A DNA stretch of 64,000 nt, taken from the IMG/VR virus record IMGVR_UViG_3300048446_000526, positions 1-64,000 of that record, one strand, 5' to 3'. Below, one piece after another: positions 21,648 through 33,000 of the stretch. The translations under genes and the position numbers were made by a program. The notes beneath the pieces were generated by a model. The model worked only from the letters and a program-made list of their open reading frames with translations. It was not told where the DNA came from and did not search any database. The stretch is from a virus. Within the stretch, counting starts at the first letter, position 1. Every line of letters begins with the position of its first letter.

Positions 21648-21791
21648 ATGGAAGAGATATTTCAACACCTTGGGCGACTGTACTATGATGTGGTGCAGTC
21701 GCAAAAGGTTATAGAACAAATAAAACAAAAATTAGAAGACAAAGAAAAAGAACTTGAGACTTTAAAACAAGGCATTAAGACGGAAGATTAA
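21648..21791 (+). CDS. small coiled-coil protein
   Basis: A 47-residue open frame starts at an ATG with a strong CGGAGGA ribosome site five bases upstream. From about residue 16 it is a charged helix (VVQSQKVIEQIKQKLEDK) with heptad-like hydrophobic positions and is very likely a short coiled coil. It lies between the tail tube and tail-chaperone candidate genes and ends eight bases before the next start. It is not recognised; an assembly-factor role is possible from position. Confidence 0.65.
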   Translation: MEEIFQHLGRLYYDVVQSQKVIEQIKQKLEDKEKELETLKQGIKTED

Positions 21792-21799
21792 GGATTACA

Positions 21800-22834
21800 G
21801 TGGATGAAGACAGAAGAATACAGTACTTAGTACATAGGCTATTATCTGGTAAACTCTTAATACCAGATGGAGATCGCATACTAGAATTGCGTTCGCCCTC
21901 TCTTCAGATACAATATGAATCCGACACTGTCTACAAACATCATTATGAACAAAATATTTTTGAGTTTATATTGAAAGAGGATATTAAACCTTTGTTGTTA
22001 GAATCAGGAGTGATAACCCACTTTCATGAACAAGATTTAAAAAAGATGAATAAAAAACTTGAAAGATTAAAAGTTCAATTATTCACAGATTTTTGGGACA
22101 GAACGAAGACGACAAGGCACAGAAAGTCTATTGTAAGTGTCAAAAAAAGAATCAGTCAGTTGGAAAGAGATGGGACATCAATGGACCACTTAACCTTGGA
22201 GCATTTTTGTTTCTTGGAATCAATGAAGTATATTATAAGAAAAACATTGTACGATAGTGAAACAGGGGAGTTGTTTTTTGATGATGACACCCCTCCTCAC
22301 GACTATGAAAGACTTTTGTTGTTAATCAACAAAGAATCCTTAGATATGAGTGAAATTAAAAAAGTAGCAAGAAGTTCGTATTGGAAAAGTTATCATAGTA
22401 TTGGAAATCAAAACACAATATTGGGTCATGTTTCAGACTACAGCAATGAACAAAAAAGTGTGCTTAGTCTAAGCATGATGTATAATAAAATAGCAGAACA
22501 TCCAGAAGCACCTAACGAAGACATCATGAATGATGATGATGCACTAGATGGCTGGATGATCTTTCAACAAGAAAAAAATCAAGAAGAAAAAAGAAACGCA
22601 AACAGCACCACTAAAAAAGATAAAATAAATAATGCACAAGAAGTATTCTACATGGCAGAAAACAGAGAACAAGCAGAAGATATAAGAGGCTTAAACACTA
22701 CAGAATCACATATGGTTTCAAAGAATAGAATGAATCAATTATTCACAAGTGAGACAGAAGTAAATGCAGCAGATTTTAGAGACACAAGAGATATGCTAAA
22801 CAAGGCTGTTGCTAACCACCAAAAGAAAGCATAA
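21800..22834 (+). CDS. putative tail assembly chaperone
   Basis: The start is GTG at 21800 with AAGGA about five bases upstream; the nearby ATG is in another frame and stops quickly. The 344-residue protein is highly charged and helical, with a basic coiled-coil-like section (residues about 75-125). A conserved-looking core reads SYWKSYHSIGNQNTIL, then PEAPNEDIMNDDDALDGWMI. The end is Gln/Glu/Lys-rich. Its position between tail tube and tape measure is that of tail assembly chaperones, which keep the tape measure soluble. No clear slippery sequence links it to the next gene, so I see no evidence for a programmed frameshift. Confidence 0.55.
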   Translation: MDEDRRIQYLVHRLLSGKLLIPDGDRILELRSPSLQIQYESDTVYKHHYEQNIFEFILKEDIKPLLLESGVITHFHEQDLKKMNKKLERLKVQLFTDFWDRTKTTRHRKSIVSVKKRISQLERDGTSMDHLTLEHFCFLESMKYIIRKTLYDSETGELFFDDDTPPHDYERLLLLINKESLDMSEIKKVARSSYWKSYHSIGNQNTILGHVSDYSNEQKSVLSLSMMYNKIAEHPEAPNEDIMNDDDALDGWMIFQQEKNQEEKRNANSTTKKDKINNAQEVFYMAENREQAEDIRGLNTTESHMVSKNRMNQLFTSETEVNAADFRDTRDMLNKAVANHQKKA

Positions 22835-22837
22835 ATT

Positions 22838-23134
22838 ATGGCAAACAACAAAGAAGTTTCAACATTAATGAAAAAGAAAATACAAACAACTATGATTGGT
22901 GCATTAGCAAGATTTGAAGAGAACTTCGGTCATCTTTGGGGACACTTTAAAGACCCCAACGATCCCCTTACTGAACAAGAAGAAAAATTTGCTGATATGT
23001 GGGACTATACCAGAAATCAAATTTTGAATCAAGGTAATAGTCAAATAAGAAATATAGAAAAAGACCTTGAAAATATTGTTGGGGGTGTGACTAGATACCA
23101 ATACAATTTCGGAAAACCAAGAGAAAGAGGATAA
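22838..23134 (+). CDS. small helical protein, tail assembly region
   Basis: The 98-residue helical protein begins three bases after the previous stop and ends one base before the next start. It has an amphipathic N-terminal helix (STLMKKKIQTTMIGALARF) and a polar middle (HLWGHFKDPNDPLTEQE). It may be a second tail-assembly factor, as the gene order tube, chaperone, small gene, tape measure suggests. The family is not recognised. Confidence 0.6.
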   Translation: MANNKEVSTLMKKKIQTTMIGALARFEENFGHLWGHFKDPNDPLTEQEEKFADMWDYTRNQILNQGNSQIRNIEKDLENIVGGVTRYQYNFGKPRERG

Positions 23135-23135
23135 T

Positions 23136-24050
23136 ATGAATACCTACGATTTTACAGTTAATATTGATGGCAAGGATACAGATTTCGCTGTGGTAAGTCC
23201 TTCTAATGTACATTACACAGAAGCACAGAAGGTTTACAACAATGCCTTTAGCGAAGCCATCAAATCAAAGGCTATAGTTAGGGCTAAAATGGAAGATGTC
23301 TTAAAAGACCAAGGATTATGGGATGATATGAAACAGGCTGAATATACACGGCTTGCAGCAGAAATCAACGAGTGTGAAATGACACTTAAAAAAGGCGGTA
23401 TCAAACTGTCAGACGCTAAGGCAGTAGCCCTAAAAATGCGTGGTTTAAGGGATAAATTAAAAGAATTAGTCTCTGTAAGGACCACTTTAGACAACCAGAG
23501 TGCCGAAGGTCAAGCAGATAACGCTAAATTTAATTATCTCGTATCGGCCTGTGTGGTGTATAAAAACAATAACCAGCCCTATTATAAAAACCTAGAAGAC
23601 TATCTAAATAGTCCTGCCAGTGAGGTTTCTATCATGGGTGCTAAACATTTGGCTAGTATGATTTACGGACTTGAAGACGACTTTGAGAAGAAACTGCCAG
23701 AAAATAAGTTTCTTACTAAATATAAATTTGTAAATGAAGACTTGGAACTGGTCAACAAAGAAGGCCACAGAGTTGATTCCGATGGAAGGCTTATCAACCA
23801 ATTTGGTCGCTTTGTAGATGAAGAAGGCAATTATGTTGATAAAAATGGTAACCCTATTAGTGAATCGGGTGACTATATTGTTGATGAGCAACCCTTCTTA
23901 GATGATGACGGTAATCCTATTGTAGACGAAGAAACAAAGACAGAAGAAACCCCAACAGAAGAACAGCAGGATGAGTCTAAAGAAGAAACAAAATCAAAGC
24001 CAAAAGCAAAGAAGCCAAGGGTTAAAAAGCCTGCTGCTACTACAGAGTAA
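23136..24050 (+). CDS. tail-region protein with DxDG-type repeats and lysine-rich tail
   Basis: The 304-residue protein has a helical N-terminal part (residues about 20-115). Near 23750-23930 a stretch of short repeats each carries a D/E-G turn: KEGHRVDSDGRLI, EEGNYVDKNGNPI, DDDGNPIVDEE. The end is acidic then basic (KSKPKAKKPRVKKPAA). The repeats resemble short beta-hairpin repeats seen in other phage accessory tail proteins. The basic tail could bind nucleic acid or the acidic tail-tube interior, but that is speculation. An AGAGG site within the end of the preceding gene supports the start. It precedes the tape measure by 41 bp. Confidence 0.6.
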   Translation: MNTYDFTVNIDGKDTDFAVVSPSNVHYTEAQKVYNNAFSEAIKSKAIVRAKMEDVLKDQGLWDDMKQAEYTRLAAEINECEMTLKKGGIKLSDAKAVALKMRGLRDKLKELVSVRTTLDNQSAEGQADNAKFNYLVSACVVYKNNNQPYYKNLEDYLNSPASEVSIMGAKHLASMIYGLEDDFEKKLPENKFLTKYKFVNEDLELVNKEGHRVDSDGRLINQFGRFVDEEGNYVDKNGNPISESGDYIVDEQPFLDDDGNPIVDEETKTEETPTEEQQDESKEETKSKPKAKKPRVKKPAATTE

Positions 24051-24091
24051 ATCTATACTTTTGATGTCTCTAGAAACATAGGAGAACTAGT

Positions 24092-27000
24092 ATGGCATCA
24101 TTTGATATAACTGCACAAATTAATCTGAGAGGGCCAACGAATGTCAAGAAGATTGCTGCTGACATTCGTAGGCAACTTTCTACTGTTACTACAGGTAGCG
24201 TAAAATTAAATATTGACCCAAAGACCAACCAACAAGTTAATCAACTTAACAAGTCATTTCAGCAGTTTAACAATACTTTAAAGCAGACAAACACTACTGC
24301 TAAACAAGCAGCCGCAAGCCTTAATCAATTAGGTTCTGCTGTTAATACAGTTAACACTAATGCTAGGGCAACCACCAACGCACTAAATCAAGTACAAACT
24401 GCAAATCAAAAAGTGGCAACTAGCACTAAACAAGTAGCCCAAAACGCCCAAGCCGCAGCAACAGGTTTCGATAAACTTGGTAAAAATATTGGTCGTCGTA
24501 TCACAGACTTTTTAGCATTTAGAGCAGTGTCTACTGTGATTGGTGGTTTAAGTTCAGCCATAAGTCAGGCAGCAGGAAACTTTATTGACTTTGAAAGAGC
24601 ACTTGCTAAAGTTCAGCAGGTTACAGGAGGAACGAATGCGTCTATTCAAGTCTTGTCCAACACCATTAATAACGCAGCCGTTGCAACAGGTTCAGCCGCT
24701 AAAGAACTAGCAGAGGTTACAGTAACTTTATCTCAGGCTGGTTTAAGTGCCGATGATACAGCGACAGCGTTAGAGGCTCTAGCACAAACAAAGTTAGCAC
24801 CTACATTTGGAGACATAAAGGATACAGCGGAAGGTGCTATTGCTATTTTAAGACAGTTTGGATTAGAAGCAGATCAATTAGGAGATGCACTAGGTAGCAT
24901 AAATGCTGTAGCAGGTCAGTTTGCTGTTAGTTCAAGTGATGTTATTGTTGCTGTTAAACAAGCGGGTGCTGTGTTTGCAAGTTCAAGCAGAGGAGTTGTT
25001 GATGCTGAGACTGCATTGCAGCAATTTATTGCAACATTTACTAGTGTTAGGCAGACTACGCGAGAAAGTGCAGAAACTATTGGTACTGGTCTTAAAACTA
25101 TTATCACTAGATTACAGAGACTTGATACCATAGAATCATTAAAAAACTTTGGCATTGAACTTACAGACCTTGAAGGTAAGTTTGTAGGACCATTTGAGGC
25201 CATCAAAAGATTAAATGAGGGATTAAAGAATCTTGATACTAGAGACATTCGTTTTGGTGCCATCATTGAAGAACTTGGTGGTTTTCGTCAGGTCGGTAAG
25301 GTCATTCCTCTTATTCAACAATTTGCTGTTGCACAAGAAGCACTAAAGGTGGCACAAGAAGGGCAGGGTTCTATATCAGATCAAGCCGTTATCGCACAAA
25401 AAACTCTAGGCTTTGAAGTTGCACAAACAGCAGCACAATTTCAAAAGTTAATTACAACAATAGGCAACAGCAGTGCTATTCAAGGAACAGTAAGGGTTGT
25501 CTTAGAATTAGCACAAGCACTTCTTTCAGTAGCAGACGCATTAAGTGATATATTGCCCCTGCTTCTTGCAGTAGGAACTAATGCTGCTATTGCAAGCATT
25601 GCAAGTGTTGGAAAAGGCATCGGTAAGTCTTTTGGGTTTAATCAAGGAGGAGTAGTACCAAAAGGCTATGCTAGTGGAGGTTATGTTCCGGGTTCAGGAA
25701 ATCGAGACACTGTACCAGCAATGCTGACTCCCGGTGAGTTTGTTATTCGCAAAAAAGCAGTACAGGCTATTGGCGTTGATAAATTAGGAGCAATGAACCA
25801 AGGAGGAGCATCTACCGTAACACAAGCCAAACACATGGGAGGCAGAATACAAAAGTTTGCAACTGGTGGACAAGTAGCAGTCGATTATGTTCAAAGCAAG
25901 CCTGACGCCGCCACAGAAAAACAGTTAATAGGAAACAATATAATCAATTCTATTAATAATCTTGCAAATTTCTTTAGTCCTGAAGCAAAGAATGTATCAG
26001 AAAGAGCCGATCCTAAGAATGTTGTTCCTAACTATTCTGGTATGGTTGGAGGAATCTTTGAAAAAGCAGTTGAATTAGTAGCAGGAGTTACAGTACCCAA
26101 GTCAAAAAATAATCAGGTATGGGACTATCCTGCTGGACTTGGAGATACCGAACTGTTTAACTATGTACCAAGTTTAAATAGACCTACAGACGCTAAAAAC
26201 AGTGTTAATAGCAATGCTGTTATTGACAAAAAACTACAAGCACATTACAACAACGCTAAAGGTTCAGAAAAATTAAGAACTAAATTTGGTATTGTTGTAT
26301 TTGATGAAGGCGTAGATTATGATTATACTTTTGATCCTTCTTATTTCAAAGAACGAGCATTAGACAAAGATTCTGTAAAGAAAGCAAGAGGAGGCTTGAT
26401 ACAAAATTTTGTTGACGGAGGCGAAGCAATACCTATAGCAAAATCAGGCCGAATCAAAAAGAAAGATTTAGCAGATGCCACTACGCCACAACTAGAACAA
26501 CTATTAAAAAATCCAGCAGTTATAAGCAATCCTTCTACTACACAAGCAATTAACAGCGAACTAGCAAAAAGAGGAAAAGAAGCCAAGGCAGAAAAATTAG
26601 GGGTTGTAGGCATACTTCCTATAAACTACGCTAAGGACTTAGCACCCGCAGATTATGGCGGTACGTTTGCTAAAATCTATGCTAGAGGCTTGCCACAAAA
26701 ATATGAAGAAACCGTACTCAATATCTCTAAAGGACTAAGAGGGGTTGTAGACGAGGCAGCAAGAGGATTAGGTGAAGACAATCCACAGGCTCTTTCTCCT
26801 GAACAAGAAAAAGCAACCGGACTAGAAAACGTACAAGGAACTGTTTTTGAAGCAGTGCTTTCAGCCCTTGGTGCAAGAGGCGGGAGCGTACAAAATCAAG
26901 CCATTGATTACCAAAATGGTCTTGGTCCTGCTGCAAGAATATTTCCGGGTATTGGTCCAGATTGGCCTACAGAGGTCAAACGAGATGTAACTGGTGCTGG

Positions 27001-30000
27001 TATGAGTAGGGCAAAAGGAGAGTTTGCCAGATACTTTAAGGAAAACGCACAAAATAAAAGCATAGGAGGAGCAATACAAAGATTTGCTACCGGAGGCAGA
27101 GTAAATGATAAAGCAGGACTGAAGATTAAAACTACCGGAGGAAGCACAATCACTTCTACTTTTGAAGAAGGCCAAACTAGTTCTGGAGAAGTGGTGGCAC
27201 AGAATATAGGCAAAAATTTATTTTCTGTTGTTGCTGCTCAGGCATCAGGTGGTGGAGGAAGGGCTTTATACGATGCTGCTATGAAACAAGCGACAAGACA
27301 AGGAGGAAGTTTGGTTTCAGATAGAAGCAGAGTTAGTTCATCGGCCTTAAATCGTATTTGGAATACATACTATGGTACGGGTAAGAGTAAAACAGGCCAG
27401 AGAGTTGGCAGGCAACCTGTACCAGAAGACATGCTTTATACAGGTGCGTTCTTTAAAGATTCAGATTTTCCAAGCCCTGATCCTTCAACATGGCAAGGTA
27501 AGGCAGTGTCTTTGCAGTATGCATATCAACAATTTGCAGATGGTGGAGCAGCATCAGGAGGAGATACGGTTCCTGCTATGTTGACTCCCGGCGAATATGT
27601 TATTAATAAAAAAGCAGCAAAACAAATTGGTTTACCCAAACTTAACCAAATGAATTATGCTGATAGGATTAAGGGATATGCAACAGGCGGGCCTGTTGGT
27701 CCGGTGCAGTACTTTAACAATGGAGGATCACCTGCTTCCGGTTCTGCTCCTGCCAGCAATCCTTGGGTAACTGCCGCAAAGATTAATTTGACTGCTGCGA
27801 AACTTAATCAAAAAAACGCAACAACTAATAGTAAGACAGCGGCTACAAACGGGCAAGCAGCAAATACAACCTCGAACAGCGTAAACAATATTCCTAAAGA
27901 AATGGGTATTGGAGCAAGACTTGCTTTCGGGCTCATAGGCCCGCTTATTGAACAAGCAATCGTAAAAATAGCACCAAATAGTGCTATTGCTGCTGGTGCT
28001 GGAGAAGGTATTAGTCAGGGTATTGTGGCTTCTTCAACGTCTAAAGAACTTCTTGGTGGTTTAAGTGGAGCGGCAAAACTTGCCGCTGGAAGGTTTGGAA
28101 AGTTTGGAAAACTTTTAGTTACTAGTGGGAAATTTTTAGAGAAATGGACCGGGACAATTACAACAGGAATAGGCCTCTTCGCTGGTTTTAACGGGTTCCT
28201 TAGTGGTCAATTAAACAAAAGTATAGAACTATTAGCCCTAAGAACCACTGAAGCAGGAAAAGCGGCAGAAGAGGCATTTGCAGGTCTACCGGGAGTAATA
28301 GCAAAAATTGGTACTAACGCAGAAGACTACAATGCCATATTATCAGACGGTGGTGCAAAACTAGCAGATATGATTACAGCAGCAGAAGCACAGAGACAAA
28401 AATCCCAACAAAAAAACCAAGGAGGATATTTTGGTGCAGCATTTAGAGGTCTTGGACTTGAAAGTGAGGAAGGCAGAGAAATTAGAGAGGCTCAAGGAAG
28501 AGACATAGACAGAGAAGCATTTAGGGCAGCAGGTGATTTAGCAACCAAGCAACTGCTGGCGATTGTTTCATCGGGCGACAGCGTAGAAGAGGCATTTGGG
28601 GGCAACAAAGTCGCTTTGGATAGTTTCAAGAGAGCCATAGCACTTACTGATCTTGCATATCAAAAAGAAGAGAGAAGATTACAGGATTTAATTAATAAGG
28701 CTGGAGCACAGTCGGCAGCAGGTCAAGCCTATACAGAAGAACTTAGAAAGGCTCGTGAGGATGCTTTCAAAAAAAGAGCAGCCGATGTTGACGCAGCAAT
28801 AGCATCCCAAAAACTCAAGAAAGAAATAGAGGAGCAAAGAAAGGCTTTAAATTTAGCAACAGTAGCCATTGCAAACTATACCATAGCCTATAACAAGGGT
28901 GCTGACCAAGCAGCATTTGCGTTTAAAAAACTGGCTAAGTCAGCAGATCGTATGGCTGAAGGACTCAGTGGAACTGATCCAAGTCAATTATTTGCTGATA
29001 ACATCAATGTTATACAAAACCCTGAACTCTTTAATCAAACAGACAACACGCTCGCTCTTGAACCTCTGAAAAATATATTAGGAGGTAATCGAGATGCTAT
29101 TCAGGCATTTACAACTCTTCCCGCTGAAATTGCAGGAGCACTGCAAAGAGCCGTTAATCAAAACCCTGAAAACAATGCACAAGGTGCTGCAATCATACAA
29201 GGTGAAATAGACCAAGTTCTCGCTGATAAGTTTGGTAGCAATAGTCTGTTCGCTAGGACACTGAGCAATAGCATAAAAGGTTTAATAGCAGAAGCACAAG
29301 GAAATCAAGATGGTGAATTTAATGCAGCAGCATTGATCAAAGGCACTACGGAGATTATAGAAAAGTTTGGTGAAGATGTTAAAAAAGGTTTAGTAAAAAG
29401 TTTAGAAACCATTCAAGAGGCATTCGGAAAATTAGCACAATCTTCTGCTAGACTTTTCCAAGCACAAAACAATTATGCTAATGCGGTCAGGAATAGTGTT
29501 ACAAGTCAATTAAAACTTAATCAAGAGATTAAGGAGGCATTATCAGAAGTTCGTCAACCTAGAAGTATATCTTCAATAAATGATACAAGTGGTGTTTCTC
29601 AACAACAAGTTAGTAATGCTGGGGACTATTTCCAGCAGTTGGCTATTATACAGCAGGAGCAAACCAGACTCAATGTAGAGCAAGTCAGGCTGACACAAGA
29701 AGGCATAGACAAAGACGGTGAAAACGCCACAGAAATCGCTACTGCTATAGGAGCCAACGAAGCAGCCCTAGCAAACCTAAATGCTAATACCAAGAATTTA
29801 CAAGCCGCTTTACAAGATAAATTAGGTCAACTTCAAAGTGAACTAGGAAGTAGACTAGCAGACCTGAAAGCGGAACAAGCAGCAGCAGAAAGTATTTTTG
29901 AAAGCCTGTTAAAGGATGAAGGAGATACTAATCAAGGCATATCAAGGGCGTTGCAGGTAGCAAGCGGTCAGGGCGTTGGTAATCTTACCGGAGACGAGGC

Positions 30001-33000
30001 TATTCGTGTATTGAAAGATATTAAGCAGTTGCAGGCTGCTGGTATTATAGAAAACAATAAAGAGACAAGAGAAAATGTAGTAGGGGTTCTTGGTGAATCA
30101 AGAGGACTTGGTAATTTTACTGGCTTAGGACAAGAAATTATAGATAAGATTATTAATGCACCGGGAGAGGATGATCAGGTTAAGGCCTATGTAGCAGAAA
30201 TACAAAGAACTAATATTGCTATTAATCAACTTACATCTGCTTTGGCTTTCACAGAATTTAGCAATGCCTCCAAAGCATTGAATATTTCACAGGACGCACT
30301 AAGAGTTTCTATAACAACACTTAACGATACTATAAAGTCGGAAATAGGTAAAATTAAAGCCAACGGAGGACAAGACGTAGAAGGGATTACTAATGAACCA
30401 GAAACAAAAGCAAAAGGAGGTTTAATTTATCGTTCAAGCGGTGGTGGTACACAAAAGGGAGTAAATTGGCAACCTAGAGGAACAGACACTATTCCAGCAA
30501 TGCTCACTCCGGGTGAATTTGTAGTAAATGCAAAAGCCACATCGCAAAATAGAGGTCTTCTTGAGTCTATAAACAGATCGTCTGGTGGTCCTGTATCACC
30601 TGCTAGAAAAAGTACTGGAGGTATTCTTTACAGAAATGCTGGAGGAGGCACTGATAGTTCTTCAACAGAGAGTGTTGGATCAATACTTGATGGACTTAAT
30701 GCAAAGCAGATATTAAATCTCTTGAAAGAAGCAGACTTTATGAAAGAAGGGGGTGCGTTGAACAGCATTAGAGATTGGACATCCAATACAGCAAGTGCCG
30801 TTAAGTCAGCCATAACCAAAAGAGCAAGCGGAGTTTATGGAGGTTTTAAGAATTTTGGAAAAATTAAAATTCCTACATGGATGGATGACGCAGTTAAAAA
30901 CGGCCTTTTAAGTGAAGATGTAGTAGCAGGTTTAGCCGATAAACCATATGCGGTTACTAAATTCCTTAGAGGAAAAATAGATTCTCTTACTGCTGGCCCA
31001 GTTGCACAACGAATAGGACAATTTACTGGTGGGGCTTACAAGTTTGCAAGTAATAAACTAGGCTTACTGGCTCAATCTAAGTGGATTAAAAATATTCTAG
31101 GTCCAGCAAAGAGTGTTCTTAAATATATTCCGAAACTTGGCTCATTCCTTGGTAATTCTCCTGCTTCAAGTCTTGCAAGCAAAGGACTTGCGTGGGCAGG
31201 TCTTGTTGAGCATATGATATCAGGTGCTTATGCAGGAGTTAATAGAAGTCAAGATTTGCAAGATTCGGGAGTTAGTCCTTTGTCGTTTCAAGGAATAATG
31301 TCTCCTTTGGCTGAATTTCTTGCAGGAGGAACCGCTGACGGTGCTTTGCCTCCAAACGCAACAAAAGAGCAAAAGGCAGCATGGATGGAAGGAACCAAGA
31401 ACGGAAAAATTCCTCGATACAATTCGGCTAGTTTTCAGGCATGGGGAACCGCAAGTCTAAGTAATCTACTTAGAATGGTTGGAGGAATGGGTACTGGTTT
31501 TACTCTTGCTGCTCAATATGCCCCAGCGGCAATGCCTTATTCGGGAATGATTGGTGCTGCTGTTGGAGGCGGCATAGTTGTTGCTGGTCAAACTTTCCGA
31601 ACCCTTGAAGAAATCGCTGGTCTTTGGGGAGATCAACCAGACCTTGCTCAAACAAGAAGACAAGAACAACAAAATGAAGACTCGAAGCAAAGTTTCGTTG
31701 GCGACACTAAAGACCAACTACCGGTTCTTGGTGACTTGCAATACAACAGGGCTGTCTTTGCAGGACAAAAGAGAGGAAAACTCAAAAAATATGAGAATGA
31801 TAAAGCCAGATGGAAAGAGGTTGAAAAACAAGGTGCAGCAGTTAAAGTTAATGATGTAGATGCGTGGGCTTACGTAAAAAGTAAATATGAAGCCGGTTTA
31901 CAATCGCATAAGTTTGATGTAGAAGATGGTAAATTTTTAAGAAACCTTATTCCTGTAAAACAGCAAGGTTATCTGTGGGATCAATATAGCGACGAAGATA
32001 TACAAAAAGCCTATACCGCTGTTATGCTGGCTTCAGAAGAGAAGTGGAAAGACTTACCTCTCATAACATCCCTTAATCCTAATAAGAATATTAATTTAAC
32101 TTATGGTGATAATATTAAAAACTTGAGGGCTGTTGCAGAAAGCACACAAACAAGATTATTTGGAGACGGTGAGGATAGACCAGCAGATGAAAATTATTTT
32201 GAAGGAGATGATAAGTTAAGAAGTATTATGGCTCAAAAGGGCGAATTGTATAATGCGAATGCCTCTTGGTTGGAAACATATGTTGGTAGCGAAACAAATC
32301 AAGATAAAAGCGAAATGGATTTCTTAGATTACGAATCTAGTAACTTCACTAAGATATCAGAATACAATAAGGCAATAAAGGCTAGGAGAGCAGAACTTAT
32401 TCAAGAAGAGAAGGATAGGCGAATTGCAGAAGCAGAGACAAAGAAGGCAGCAGAAGACAAGCAAAACGAAGAAGTCAGAAAGTTCGGAGGACTACAACAG
32501 AATTTACAGTCTCTTACATCAGCAGAAAATCCCGACTTTGAGTTTATGCCACAGGCTCCATTTATTAAGCCTAAATCAAGGTTGATACTTCAGCGGCAAA
32601 AAGATAGTTTGGCAATGAGACAGAAACTTGCAGAGACACCTGTATTTTACCCAGATGAAAACGATAATCTTGTACAAGGACCACCAATGGGTGAGTACTT
32701 AGATTGGAAGACAGGTGCGTTTACAGATAAGCCTGAGTTAATTAAAACTAAAAGCGAATATGATTTCTGGTCAGGAATTGGTAATGCTATAGTAGAATAC
32801 AGAAAAAATTACAGAGTCGGTGGTGACCTGTATGATGTGCTTCCTACAGTCCATCCATCTCAGGCTATATTAAAAGACATTGCTGGTGGCACTCAAAGTG
32901 AGCAAATTGCTTTTAGAAACTTTATGAATCCAAAAGCAACAGACGCTAAAACTTCAACCGCTGGTGCTTTTCAAGAGTTGTTCACAGATTATCCTACAGA

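Noticed and set aside
22800-23140. Programmed frameshift between tail chaperone genes
   Set aside because: The genes are separated by in-frame stops with their own starts, and no X-XXY-YYZ slippery site with a following structure was found.
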